NCBI GenBank assembly: GCA_019916065.1
Contig: CM034244.1
Location: forward strand, 34,781,433-34,845,432
DNA from: Vitellaria paradoxa
Taxonomy: Eukaryota > Streptophyta > Magnoliopsida > Ericales > Sapotaceae
Reading direction: 5' to 3'
DNA length: 64,000 bases
The notes beneath the pieces are model-generated. The model had not been told where the DNA came from. It ran no database searches and saw only the letters and a program-made list of their open reading frames with translations. Made by a program: the position numbers and the translations under genes. Below are positions 23,726 through 34,333 of the stretch, in pieces; within the stretch, counting starts at the first letter, position 1, and each line of letters starts with the position of its first letter.

Positions 23726-23893
23726 GGGTTCGTTTGGTGTGCAATAATTTGCTGAAAATCTCTAAAAATCTCTATAAATCTCTGTTAACTTTATATCACA
23801 TCAACTATTTTCTCTCACTGCACGCATTACGAACTCTTCTCAAACCATAATTTATCTCAATTTATTTCATTTTTTCTTACTCCAAACAAACCC
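23726..23893. mobile_element. Tourist-like MITE, 168 bp, well preserved
   Basis: Inverted termini GGGTTCGTTTGG and CCAAACAAACCC match at 11 of 12 positions. The flanking 3-bp duplication is ATA (23723-23725 and 23894-23896). The interior has CTGAAAATCTCTAAAAATCT and CACTGCACGCATTACGAACT. This is the best-preserved reference copy of the family. Confidence 0.85.
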
Positions 23894-23899
23894 ATAACA

Positions 23900-24614
23900 T
23901 GACATGGCAATGTATCTTTCTTTTCTCTTTTTTTTTTTTTTATAAAAATTACATTTTAATTATTTTATTAAATTTTTTATAATTTTTTTTCTATATTAGT
24001 ACTTTAAATTATTATGCTTCACATTAATATTTCAAATTTATATTATATATAAATTAGTAATTACACATATATATAAATTATCATTATTTTTTCTATTATA
24101 ATCTAATAAACTAAACATATAATATAGAAAATTTTAATTTCTCATTTTCTTCCACTTTCTTTCCATTAATATCAAACAATAATAAAAGAACTTACTTTTA
24201 TTTTTTATGTATTTTTTATATTAATAATGAGGGTATAAAAGTAAGTTCATATTAATTAATTAGTCAAAAATTACTTTTCAGATGAAAATTTTAATAGGGA
24301 TCTAATATGAGTATAATACAAAATTTAAGGGTCTACACAGGGGTTCAACAATGTGTAATGATCATAGTAGACATACAAATAATGCATTAATATTAATCAG
24401 GGAAATCAAATAAACAACGTGTGTGTTCTGAGTTAACATTAATATCATCTAATGGATTTTGAAATAAATTAATTATTTATTATATTCAATAAATTTGAAA
24501 ATATTTAAACATAAACACGGATCGGAATTATAAAACAAACACTTGAATTTATGTTGTGCCCTGCAATTTATGTGCAATTGCAGTGGGCACAACAAAGCAA
24601 AACAGCAGAGACAG
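23900..24614. other. AT-rich spacer and 3' region of the MCTP gene
   Basis: Nearly pure A+T from 23930 to 24230, no gene. The minus-strand 3' UTR of the MCTP gene probably extends from 24614 into about 24400. No unambiguous polyadenylation signal was chosen. Confidence 0.4.
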
Positions 24615-26930
24615 CTACAGCATGCAGTCAGTCCTCGCAGGCAACCTCCGAAAGAAGTTGAGAGGCAAAGAAGGCATCTTGTGTCGGAACCTCGGATGTC
24701 TCAGCACATAAAACCCAGCGAGCAGAACCACCACCTGAAACGGCGTCACATAGAGAACAATGGCGAGGAAGAAACAGAGCGTCACGAACAGAGCCGTAGC
24801 TCTCGGATCCCTCCAGTTGAGAAGGGAGTTGAGCCTCTCCAGTTGCGTCGCCAAGTCTCCCACCACCGTCTGAATCCTCCCTCCTATGCTCCTCATCCGA
24901 TCGTACCTCATTCTCACAATATCGCTCCCTTTTCCGGTCGGAAAGTTGTCAAATTCCTCGTCCAGCTCGTCCGGACCCACCGCGTCCGCGTGGGATAGTC
25001 GGATGTCCATGTGAGGAGGGTGTCGGGGCTTCCATCTGTACCGCCAAATCCCGATCACGAAGAGGTAGAGGAAAACCGTGGGTAGTATTAGTTCGGGATA
25101 AAGAACCAATATGACGAAAAGGATGTGAATTAGGATGGTGGTGAGAGGGTTCTTCCAGTGGCAGATTTGGTCGAACCATTTTCCGACCGCGACAACCCCA
25201 CTTAAAGCACTCATAATTCGGAAAAAATTCGCCTTGCTCCTCCTCACGCTCCACATGTGCGACCCCACGTCGAGCATGTACTGCACCACCTCTTTCTTCA
25301 GCGGCGGCTCGGCCCTGGCTAGCCTCACCGCGACTATTTGCGTGGCGTGGTGCCTCAACATATCGAGCTGAATCACCGACAACGGATGAACATAGTGCAT
25401 TTTCGGCAGCAATGGCTGCGTGTACTTGTACAGCATGTTGACAAAAGATGTGCAAGAAAACCTCACCGCTAGCTGAATCTCGCCGGTTTTCTTCACTCCA
25501 GAAGTTTTGAGGACAATCAGAGGGTACGAATGCGTGTAAACTCGATCGGTTTCGAGCGTAGATAGTCGAATCCTGACCTTCCCAATTGTCGAATCTGCGC
25601 CCCCACCCTGAAGATGGCCGTTATCAAACACACCTACTGTGATCACAGTGCAAGGATCAAACACCTCCCAAGTGTACTGCTCATTCCATTTTGGAGCAGT
25701 ACTCTCAATGATCGTCCTCGTTCGAACCCATTTCTGCCCATACTTTGCCACACAATAGGCATCAGTGGTTCCTAGACCGTCTCTCGTCTTCATCGGAGAC
25801 AACCCTTTAGCGCTTATTATCCCAAGCTCAAGAAGCCCAATGCTGGACTTCCATAACTGCCTGGAAGTCGGCCTGAGATCGCTGCTGTAAAGCGCCGATT
25901 CGTCCAAAACATGGTACCCGCCTTCCAAGCATATACGCAGATGAATCTTACTCGCGAATTTCGTCTCCTTCTTCTCGCCCTCCACAATAGCGTGCTTCTC
26001 CAGATTATGCCACCGAGCCGGCACAGCCTTGTTGTCGAACCTCCGGATCTCCCTCTGCAACGGAAGCACGCACCTCCCCAATATCTCATCCTTGTTTTGC
26101 CCAATTCTATCTTCTACAATCACAACCAACGGCTCTTCAAACGGCTCCGCGGTGACAAACACCAAATCCTCGTTCCACATTGGGTTCACTGTCTTCACAG
26201 GACAGATCCTAGTTCTCAAGGCTTGATTTCCTATCATTACTCTCACCGAAACCTCAGGGAGTCTCGATTTATCACTCGGCAGAAGATCCTGACATTCAAT
26301 CACATTCACACGAACGTACCAAAGCTTAGGAGCGTGGTATACTTTCCCTCTGATCTTCGAAACGTTCTCGCGGCTGACGGCTGCAGCGTCTGAATGCCAC
26401 GCGTCCGGAAAGGCCTCGTCCGCCTGAGTCCCCTTCCAAATTGCAAGCATAATCTCGCCTTGCTTGATCTTATCCCCTCGCCGATCCTCCAATCTGTACC
26501 ACTGCGGCGCCAGAGGGCTGTCCGGAGGGACGCGCCTCGGGACTTCGCTGAGATCGAATTGGAGTCTGCCGATGAAATCGTCGAGCACCACGTCCTTGTC
26601 CTTCACTGTCACTTCCACGAAAGAAGCCTGCAACCGATCCTGGGAGAAGGCGAAGACGTGGTTCCATTCCGGGTTGGACTTCTTCTCGAAATGCCTGGTG
26701 ACTCCCTTGTAGTTCCCGAGCTTCACTTCGACGTAGGGATCGCAGCTGCCGGTGACGTCTCTTCCGGGGAGTTCTTTGGCTTTGACTACCCGGACGTAGA
26801 GGTATTGCATCTGCTCGACGAGGTCGTACGTGCAGATGTGCTTGTCTCCGGTGGTGATCACCCCTGATCCGGCGATCTTGGGGGATGTCTCCTTGAGAGA
26901 AAACTCATCCGGTGGAGGAGGTCGCTGCAT
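24615..26930 (-). CDS. Multiple C2 domain and transmembrane region protein (MCTP / FTIP family)
   Basis: An uninterrupted 771-codon frame starts MQRPPPPDEFSLKETSP. It has three C2 domains (about 40-165, 203-325, 363-490). The first keeps Asp 58, 64, 111, 113 and 117/118, a plausible calcium-binding set; the second lacks most of these; the third keeps Asp 384, 390 and 436. The C-terminal region (about 594-771) has two hydrophobic blocks (594-628, 712-743) and ends NFFRRLPARTD, the typical PRT_C domain ending. In plants this family tethers ER to plasma membrane at plasmodesmata and traffics regulators such as FT (FTIP1) or STM (FTIP3/FTIP4). This length and N terminus fit the FTIP3/FTIP4-like (MCTP3/4) branch, by recollection only. 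The start is the first ATG, after a putative 5' UTR splice acceptor. An intronless CDS is normal here. Long opposite-strand frames are shadows. Confidence 0.95.
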   Translation of the reverse strand: MQRPPPPDEFSLKETSPKIAGSGVITTGDKHICTYDLVEQMQYLYVRVVKAKELPGRDVTGSCDPYVEVKLGNYKGVTRHFEKKSNPEWNHVFAFSQDRLQASFVEVTVKDKDVVLDDFIGRLQFDLSEVPRRVPPDSPLAPQWYRLEDRRGDKIKQGEIMLAIWKGTQADEAFPDAWHSDAAAVSRENVSKIRGKVYHAPKLWYVRVNVIECQDLLPSDKSRLPEVSVRVMIGNQALRTRICPVKTVNPMWNEDLVFVTAEPFEEPLVVIVEDRIGQNKDEILGRCVLPLQREIRRFDNKAVPARWHNLEKHAIVEGEKKETKFASKIHLRICLEGGYHVLDESALYSSDLRPTSRQLWKSSIGLLELGIISAKGLSPMKTRDGLGTTDAYCVAKYGQKWVRTRTIIESTAPKWNEQYTWEVFDPCTVITVGVFDNGHLQGGGADSTIGKVRIRLSTLETDRVYTHSYPLIVLKTSGVKKTGEIQLAVRFSCTSFVNMLYKYTQPLLPKMHYVHPLSVIQLDMLRHHATQIVAVRLARAEPPLKKEVVQYMLDVGSHMWSVRRSKANFFRIMSALSGVVAVGKWFDQICHWKNPLTTILIHILFVILVLYPELILPTVFLYLFVIGIWRYRWKPRHPPHMDIRLSHADAVGPDELDEEFDNFPTGKGSDIVRMRYDRMRSIGGRIQTVVGDLATQLERLNSLLNWRDPRATALFVTLCFFLAIVLYVTPFQVVVLLAGFYVLRHPRFRHKMPSLPLNFFRRLPARTDCML

Positions 26931-27335
26931 TTTCGAAGCCCCTGCAGCACAAGATACAGAGCTTTTTCAACAGCTTCCAAATGCAAAATTCAGCTTCCAA
27001 GAAGGTTTCAAACTGAAATTCTGCTACTTTTTCTCATAAATTTTCGACCGCATACATAAAAAAATAAAAAAATAAAAAAAAAAGTTCAAAGAAGAGAAAA
27101 ATTGAAAGGAATTTCTAGCGAACATTTTGAGTAAAATTTCTGAAAACATCACTCTCTCTCTCAAGATGATGATAACGAAACATGAAAGCAAAACTCTCAC
27201 AACTAAAAATTCTGTTTGGAGCATAAATCAGAGAAAAACAAGTCTTTACATGTAATAAAATTTTAGAATTGGAAAACAGTAAGTAGATCATAACTCACCT
27301 CAGTGAATCAAAACTTGGAACGGGGACTAGCAGAG

Positions 27336-27369
<34 letters not shown>

Positions 27370-27400
27370 AATCTGTGTGCACAATTTTGAAAGAGAGAGA
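26931..27400 (-). promoter_or_regulatory. 5' UTR of the MCTP gene with a probable leader intron and CT tract
   Basis: Ten bases upstream of the ATG is a GTGCTGCAG|G acceptor (26942-26943). A CTGAG|GTGAGT donor lies at 27298-27297, giving a leader intron of about 357 bp (26942-27298). On the coding strand the exon upstream holds a (CT)n tract (27339-27367), common in plant 5' leaders. The transcription start is not determined. Confidence 0.6.
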
Positions 27401-27953
27401 GAGGAAAAAAAAAAGATTAGGCGCCTCTATGAAAACTTGTCTCCTGAAGGATGAAAACCCATGAAATCCAAAAGGAGTAATTCAATTAGTCGCAGGCATC
27501 AAGGTCACGCAAGTTGAATATTTCTTGGTTTGGGTTGCTGAGAAACAGAGGCAGAAAAGCAGAGAGTGTTAGGTACTGTGCTGTTAGGGAGTAGGAGGTA
27601 CTTTCACACTCTTTGCAAGAAATGTGTTGAATGCAACTAATAAAGAACTTTGCGAATCATAACTGCACAATCCCTGAAATATTCTGGCATTCTCAGTGAG
27701 GAAACAGTCAAAAGCCACAGTTTCTCGGCAACCAAACGCTCAGGGGAAGTACAAAAATAAGAAAGAAACCATGTATGGGTGGTTTCTCAGAGATTATTCA
27801 GTGGCATTGAAGAGCTTTAAACAATCAAAATTGAAGATCCATTCAGATCACAATTAACCAAAAGTAAGCACAAAGTTAGAAGTATACTGTGAAGCTACAC
27901 AGGCCTGCAAAAAATTTTTAAGGCATTATGCCCTGGATGGAAACTGAATTTGT

Positions 27954-27990
<37 letters not shown>
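27339..27990. repeat. Two (AG)n microsatellites near the MCTP promoter
   Basis: AG runs at about 27339-27367 and 27957-27990. The sequence between (27400-27950) is of average composition, with no gene seen; it is the likely promoter region. Confidence 0.85.
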
Positions 27991-27992
<2 letters not shown>

Positions 27993-28207
27993 GATGAAGT
28001 AATGGCACTTCCTTTGACACTGGAGTAGACTGACTCAGTGGTTTTGTTGATAAAATAGTACTCATTTGATGAATGATGAAACCATGGAAATAGCCATATT
28101 CGAAAGACGTGTCTTTTTACATATTTTATGTGAATTTAGATTTGTTTAGTTTAACTTTATCATGTACACTGTTCAACGTAATGAAATTGACAAAATTAGG
28201 GACATTA

Positions 28208-28338
28208 GGGGGTGTTTGGTTCACCCGAAAAAACACCAAAAAAAACTTCAACTTTTTTAAACCTCATTTAATCAAAATTTGCTACTTGTTATTTTTATAC
28301 CAACTTTTATTTTATTTTTTGACCATCCAAACACCATG
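28208..28338. mobile_element. Tourist-like MITE, 131 bp
   Basis: Starts GGGGGTGTTTGGTTCACC and ends GGTGTTTGGATGGTC in reverse complement, flanked by TTA (28205-28207 and 28339-28341). The interior differs from the main family. Confidence 0.75.
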
Positions 28339-28344
28339 TTAATC

Positions 28345-28914
28345 AAAATACTTTGGATCAAAATGATTTCGTTAGTGAAATTGATATTTCAATCTTCATA
28401 ATTTATTATGCACCATGCCCTGGATATCATTTCTACAAATATGTTACTAAACAGTTAATTTAAAAATTCTTCATCTTACTCGCCTTGCGTTTTATTAACT
28501 TACTTGCAGTGACGGATGTTTTTGAAAAATTTTTGATAGTTTAGTATAATTTTAGTAAATATTTTGAATATTCCTTTTTAAATTTGTAAAGACTTGCCTA
28601 CTTATTTCTTTTTTTCCCTCAAAAATCCTAATTGTCCCATTATATATAATTTATCAATCTTGCTTCCCAAGTATCAAATCGTGAATCCGCTACTAATTGC
28701 ATCCAATTTAACAAAAATATTGGGTGTGTCATATTATGATTCATACAAAAAAGTAAAGGTTAACATTTTGATAAATGTTTGTTTAGTTTTTCTTTATATT
28801 GAAAATACGATTTTAAGTAACGGTAAAATTGGAGTAATAATAAATTCATTACTTAATCATAATTGATTTTTTTTTTAAATTATGAACCATAACCCAACCA
28901 AGTGTAAGGTTATT

Positions 28915-28945
<31 letters not shown>

Positions 28946-29590
28946 TTTTGCGAATGAGCATGTCTTCGTAAAGTGGTGGAGCCTTTTAGTGAGTTGCCGT
29001 GGCATGGGAGTACACCATGCAAAATAATATGGTCTCTTTTAAAAGGAAAAAAAAAAAAAAAAAATTGGACATTTGAAAGGAAGATGTTTGGATGGGTTCA
29101 TAGCTGCAATGGTAGGTATGATATTAAAATCCTCTCAATTTCCTTCCCCGTCACAATTAATTTCACAATTGACGTTCCAATTGCAAATTGGGCCTGATTG
29201 GGTAGCTTCAAGTTCAAGGTCCTCGACTGTCCAATCAGTTTAATTATCTTTTCTTACCGAATAGATGACCATGTTTATGAAATGAAACGCACACCAACTA
29301 TGCATCACATTTCGAAACGCTTATGCATTTCTTTTTTTGGCAAATGCTAAGCGCGTATATTAAGAAACATTTATTACCTTAATTTTCACATTAAATATCT
29401 TGAGAATTGTACATTTAATTGTATTTATTAGTCACTTACATTTATTATCTTTGTTTCTACTCATAAAATAGTTGAAAATATTTATTAATTTGTTTTAAAA
29501 GTTACTTGAAAAGAGTGGGAATTGATATAAAAGTAATTTTCAATGTATATAATTAATGTTTTTAATTACCTTAGTATTGCCCTTAGGGCA
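28345..29590. other. Intergenic, with an (ATTT)n microsatellite
   Basis: A tetranucleotide ATTT run occupies about 28913-28949 and an A-tract lies at 29046-29064. No gene or element ends seen. Confidence 0.5.
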
Positions 29591-29602
29591 CATATTAGTA
29601 AG

Positions 29603-29796
29603 GAGTAATGCTATGAGTAAACCTTTTTGTGTACACCATTTGTGTACACTGCCTATGTGGCAGAAGGGTGTTGGACGAAAAGTGAGTCCCGAGCAGGTGA
29701 AGTGGGGCCCGACCACCTTTTCGTCCAACACCCTTCTGCCACAGAGGCAATGTACATAAATGGTTTACACAAAATAGTGTACCCATAGCATTACTC
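29603..29796. mobile_element. Foldback MITE, 194 bp, Mutator-like
   Basis: Inverted arms of about 85 bp (starting GAGTAATGCTATG on both strands, with shared GTGGCAGAAGGGTGTTGGAC) enclose only about 25 bp. A perfect 10-bp direct repeat TATTAGTAAG flanks it (29593-29602 and 29797-29806). Long inverted arms with a 9-10-bp target duplication fit a Mutator-like MITE. No genuine frame; the opposing short frames are products of the palindrome. Confidence 0.8.
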
Positions 29797-29896
29797 TATT
29801 AGTAAGATCCTCTTTTTTTATACCAAAGAATTAATAAGAATTCTTAAATTGTCTTCTTGGTTTCACAATTAATGTCAAGTATGATCAAAATCAAGT

Positions 29897-30069
29897 TTTA
29901 GTTAAGGGTAAAATCTTGGATTTGATCCTCAGTAGTCGCTAGTTCGAGTCTCATCATGATCACTGGAGGGTTTGCCTAGTCATTAACTTTCGGGTCTCAA
30001 TGATTAGTCGAAATGCGCATAAACTAGTCCGAACATCCTCAGTTACAAAAAAAATAAAAAAATAAAAAT
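29897..30069 (+). mobile_element. SINE-like retroposon
   Basis: GCTAGTTCGAGTCTC matches a pol III B box. It is followed by GGAGGGTTTGCCTAGTCATT and an A-rich tail with T interruptions (30041-30069). A second copy in the same orientation lies at 62217-62385. The 5' end and target duplication are unclear. Confidence 0.55.
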
Positions 30070-31910
30070 CATTATCTTAATCATGCAAGCTCGAAATAAG
30101 CCTAAATTGAATCGAGATTCTCAACTCTAGAAGTTGAAGTTGCATTTTTAACGTTTAGATTCCTATGAAAATTTATCCAATAGATAAAATATTTTAATTT
30201 TAACCATTGTATGAACTTTTATAAGAAACTAAAGATTGAAAAATATAATTTTAACTCCTAAAATTGTATTTCAACTTCAGCAACTCCCAATCCAATTGAA
30301 TTGGTCAAATTTCACAGTTTAGGCCCTCAAACTGAAATTTTTACTATTATTCAAATTTAGATTTATTTAAAATTTTTTCTTTATGTGATACTATATTTAG
30401 AAGATAAACTTGTGAAAAGAGAGAAAGTGAAAGAAACTTTTAAAAATACAAAACGAACTGCATTTTGTGCAATTGAGTAGCCGTGAAGCATATCCCACCC
30501 ATGGCTAATAATAAGTCACATTTAGTTGCCCCTTTTGATACTAGCTTGTTGGGACCTTAACAAACTCCCTAAATTCTAGATTATATTATAGTTTTTATTC
30601 ATAGCTTTTTTTATTTTTTAAATATTCATAACTTGTGACTACTACTATAATGGTTAAGAGACACAAACCCCTAAAAGGATCACTATAATATATATATATA
30701 CACACACATACTCACATGAAATATAAAGAATAATACTTGTTATAAATTTGTAATGTTCGTTAGTATTATTTTAGATTATACTATTTTACAATATACTGTA
30801 TTAGAGGAAAAAAATGTCATTTATTGAATTTTATATTGCACATCACATTTTTTTACCTAAATGGGAAAGAAAAAAATTAAAAAAATTACCCTTTAGATAA
30901 ATTGAAGCATTGTACTATTATATTTTATATCAAATTTCACTATACACTTCCGATTGCATTCATTAAGTGGATTCTATAACTCTAATGTCTTGCATTGTGA
31001 TCTTCTAGCAACCTCCACTATGTATATTTTTATTAATTAGCCATGTGAACATTTAAATGGATAAAAGTGTAAAATTAATTATTTTCCTTCATATTCTAAT
31101 TCCCAAAAAAAAAAAAAAAATCTCAAGAACAATACAAAGACACTTGTACATTTGAGCGTCTCCTTAAAATTTCGCAAAATTATGCATATTCTTAGTTACT
31201 TGCCAAGGCACGTGACATAGAAGAAATTATGTCATTAATTCAAAGTAAAATAATCGCATTGCTATATATATATATATATATATCATTACAGTTCAAAATA
31301 GAGTGAGAATATTTATACTCTTCTATTAGTTTTTCCCACCCTATAATAACTTTAATAAAAAGGAGTAATTTGGAATGGAGAAAACTAATGAATAAATGTA
31401 TTTTTCATTTTCTTTCAAAAGATAGAAATAATCATTAATTCAAAAGTAGGCATAACAAATTTGAAAAATAAAAGTCCAAGTATCTCCCCATGCAAGAATC
31501 ATTAATAAGTGTATATCTAGATATATATATACGCACACCCATTAGCTCTTTCTGGCGCACTGAGCTGCTTATAGAAGAGTTATACTTCATTAGTTCTTCC
31601 ATGATAATATAAGTAACAGCTGCTTGAAAGCAACTGCGAGGAGGAAATTAATTTTACTTTGATGTAGGGGAATTGGATTGGTCCACACTCAATAAATAAC
31701 AATTTTTTTTTTTTTTTTTTTATTATCATGGGTGTGCTTTCATGGGTCCAAAACCAACCACCGGACTCTACCGATTACGTGTTGTTTATCAACTCTCATC
31801 AATAGTCTTCAAAGTCTGGTGGAAAGAAATTGAAAAATCTGTAAGACGTCCCAATCCAATTTTAAGAAACAGTGGAGAAAATAATGAGAGAATTGCTGTT
31901 AGGTGTGGTT
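30070..31910. other. Intergenic, no gene seen
   Basis: AT-rich spacer with (TA)n runs at about 30688-30700 and 31262-31283 and a poly(T) run at about 31702-31721. No sustained frame or complete element. Confidence 0.5.
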
Positions 31911-31911
31911 G

Positions 31912-31913
<2 letters not shown>

Positions 31914-31955
<42 letters not shown>

Positions 31956-32614
31956 GGCCATGTTCTCTTCGTCTTGTAGCTGGAGCTAAATTGACAAGGG
32001 CTGTATAGTTGTTGTGGGAATTCAGCTACTAGCTGGTGAAAATGGACATTTGTAGCTTGATTCATGCTAGGGTGCACACAGTTTGATTTGATTCGGAAGT
32101 TACTGATTCGAAAGATTTTAAAATCATAACAAATTTTGTTCAATAAAGAAAGCAAACCATTAATTTCATTTTGGTCTGACCATTTCACAAGAAATATTCT
32201 ATTAACAAGAAATTCAAGATTTAGGATATCACCGGCCGATTATAACCAAAGTCACTTTTAAATGCAAGAGTTGCTAGGTTCAGAAAAATTCAACCAGGCA
32301 TAATGAGAGAACAAATTTATATGGTTCAATAAATTTGCCTACGTCCACGAAAAAAAACCTAGAGCTTCACTATATGAAAATAATGAATTTACAATTTCTG
32401 GGGAGGAGGAGGAACACTCATCTGGACTCACCCTCTCTGCTCTCGCTCTCGCTCTCGCTCTCACCCATAACCCAAAAACAAATTATCCCGAGCTCCCAAC
32501 CAGAGGCCACTTTCTCTGCCACCCCTCTTTCTATATTTTGCCCCACCCTACATTTTTTCGACCACCTCCCTTCCAACACAAACCACACCTCTATATATAT
32601 ATATATATATATAC
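31914..32614. repeat. Microsatellites: (CT)n, (GCTCTC)n, (TA)n
   Basis: (CT)n at about 31914-31949, CTCTCG/GCTCTC units at 32430-32462 and (TA)n at 32590-32613. Frames through these tracts, such as 32335-32661 plus and 32418-32618 minus, are low-complexity artefacts. Confidence 0.85.
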
Positions 32615-32944
32615 CCATAGGGAATCAAAAAAATGTATCGACTATGGCCCACCATGAATGAAATTCAATTGCTTGCCTCAATAACCGAAACTGCCACTTC
32701 AATGTCAAACAGTAGCTGACCCTTTTCTGCAATAACCGAGGCCGGGCCATCCACCTGGAAGGATACAGACAGCCTAACAATCACCCATTCCACCAAATGT
32801 GGGTGGGCACGTTACGTTTACACTTCTCCGCCGTGATTTTAGCATACCCTCACTCTTTCGTTCAAGTAAAGAAGATCATTTCTCCCAGTTTTCTATTGTT
32901 ATCAAAGATATCTTCTGCTCCCACTGGCTATACCTTTTACAATT

Positions 32945-33187
32945 TCATGGTATTAGGCATTTACGCTCCCTAATGGGTATATTTGCCTTGATCTTGTTGC
33001 AACGGCTTACTACACTGACAGTCTGTGAAATGTTTGGACGAATGCAAACCATATCATACATAATGTTGCCCATTGCACTACAATAGGGAACACGTGACAT
33101 GAACTTCTCTTCCTTCTCAGTCGGCTGGGAGTCTAAAGTGAAAAATAAGAAGGGTCCTATTTCAATCCTGTATACCAAATCGCTCAA
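32945..33187 (-). pseudogene. Ty1/Copia reverse-transcriptase fragment
   Basis: The frame contains SRVPYCSAMGNIMYDMVCIR followed by PNISQTVSVVSR (core 33002-33118). This is the conserved YxSAxGsLMYxMxCTRPDI region at the C-terminal end of Copia reverse transcriptase, with substitutions at conserved sites. Similarity is lost on both sides, and no LTR, integrase or RNase H is recognisable nearby. An old, isolated remnant. Confidence 0.7.
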
Positions 33188-33354
33188 CTACTTTCACAAT
33201 ATACTTTATCTGAGACAACTGTAATAACTTCTTTAGCTAATCCCCAATAGTAAATTCTTCACCTATTCCCGTCCATTAAAATACAAGAACCTTTGCCTAT
33301 TTCTCGCCACACCCAAGCACTGGTGTTGCGTGCTGCTCAAAGGAAATGCCTTTA

Positions 33355-33400
33355 ACTAACACTTTACAGTTTCAAAAAAAAAAAAAAACTAACACTTTAC
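33355..33400. mobile_element. A-tract insertion between 13-bp direct repeats
   Basis: ACTAACACTTTAC occurs at 33355-33367 and 33388-33400, with AGTTTC plus 14 A between. The pattern is of a retroposon insertion truncated to little more than its tail. Confidence 0.45.
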
Positions 33401-33404
33401 TATT

Positions 33405-34320
33405 TTTCACTACACCAAGAGCTGATGTAGCATGTCACTAACAAGAGACATCGCAACGAAATTCACATTTAATAAGTGAGTATGTTTTACACCAGCCATC
33501 AACCCAACGCAACCCACTTCCTCCCACAACTGCCTGTGTAGTTAAATTTGGAAAAAAAAAAAAAAAAAAAATTCCTTAATTTTCTAGCTGTCCACGAAAT
33601 TAATTATCTATTGAAGCCATTACCAAATATTGTCACCCAATTAATAAATAAAAAATGTTAAAAATTGCAGCCTAACCACTAGTGTGTGTATATATATATA
33701 TATAATAATGATAATTTCAATGTACACAAATTTTAGCAGTGTCATGCATCCACACCACCAGATGCTAGAAGGAAGAAGAAATTGATTTCCTCAATGGGAA
33801 TGTACCTATAAGTAGAATAAACATTATTCCTCTTCAGCAACTAATGTTGTGGATGATTAATTCTTGGGATGATTAATTATATTTGTTGGGATGCAGTTCT
33901 TCAGACTTCAGATCAAGCAGTTACCTTCTCTATGAAGGCATTGCTAATCACTAGTATCCAGTTGACTGCAAATTCTCGTGTTAATTTAGAAAAGAAATTA
34001 TTCAAGGATTAATTACAAAGCATTTCCAACTCCAGATTAGTCACCATCAATTTCCAATCCAACCATGAGTCCAACAATGTTAAATCATACCAATGGGAGA
34101 GCCCCACAAAACAGATCAATTCCAAAATTAACTGATTTTATTAGGACACCAGGGTAATTTAGTTCATGCATTAAGTTTTTTCAAGTCATAGTTAACTAGT
34201 TCTAGCTTGTATATCCTTACGCAACGATTTCAACGGAATATCAGTCTTAAGAAGTATCCGAAACATAATGAATTCTAAACTCACACTGCTGTGTGCTACG
34301 TGAAGTTGGCAACAGAGGGA
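33405..34320. other. Intergenic and 3' flank of the Gfo/Idh/MocA gene
   Basis: A-tract at 33551-33570 and (TA)n near 33689-33703. No gene. 34140-34333 is the likely 3' UTR of the minus-strand gene ending at 34334. Confidence 0.45.
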
Positions 34321-34333
34321 TCCAAAAATGATG

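Noticed and set aside
24543..26867. Long open frames on the plus strand and in other minus frames across 24.5-26.9 kb
   Set aside because: They lie opposite or within the MCTP reading frame, have biased arginine/proline/histidine-rich composition and no recognisable domain. They are shadows of a GC-rich coding region.
29540..29786. Short opposing frames with similar peptides on both strands
   Set aside because: They arise because the DNA is the 194-bp palindromic MITE; the peptide similarity is a by-product of the inverted arms.
31742..32661. Frames through CT/GCTCTC and TA repeats
   Set aside because: The peptides are serine/leucine or isoleucine/tyrosine repeats from microsatellites.
32630..32800. 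A GC-richer stretch considered as an exon on the minus strand
   Set aside because: A frame of about 30 residues exists, but there are no matching splice sites or neighbouring exons and no recognised domain.
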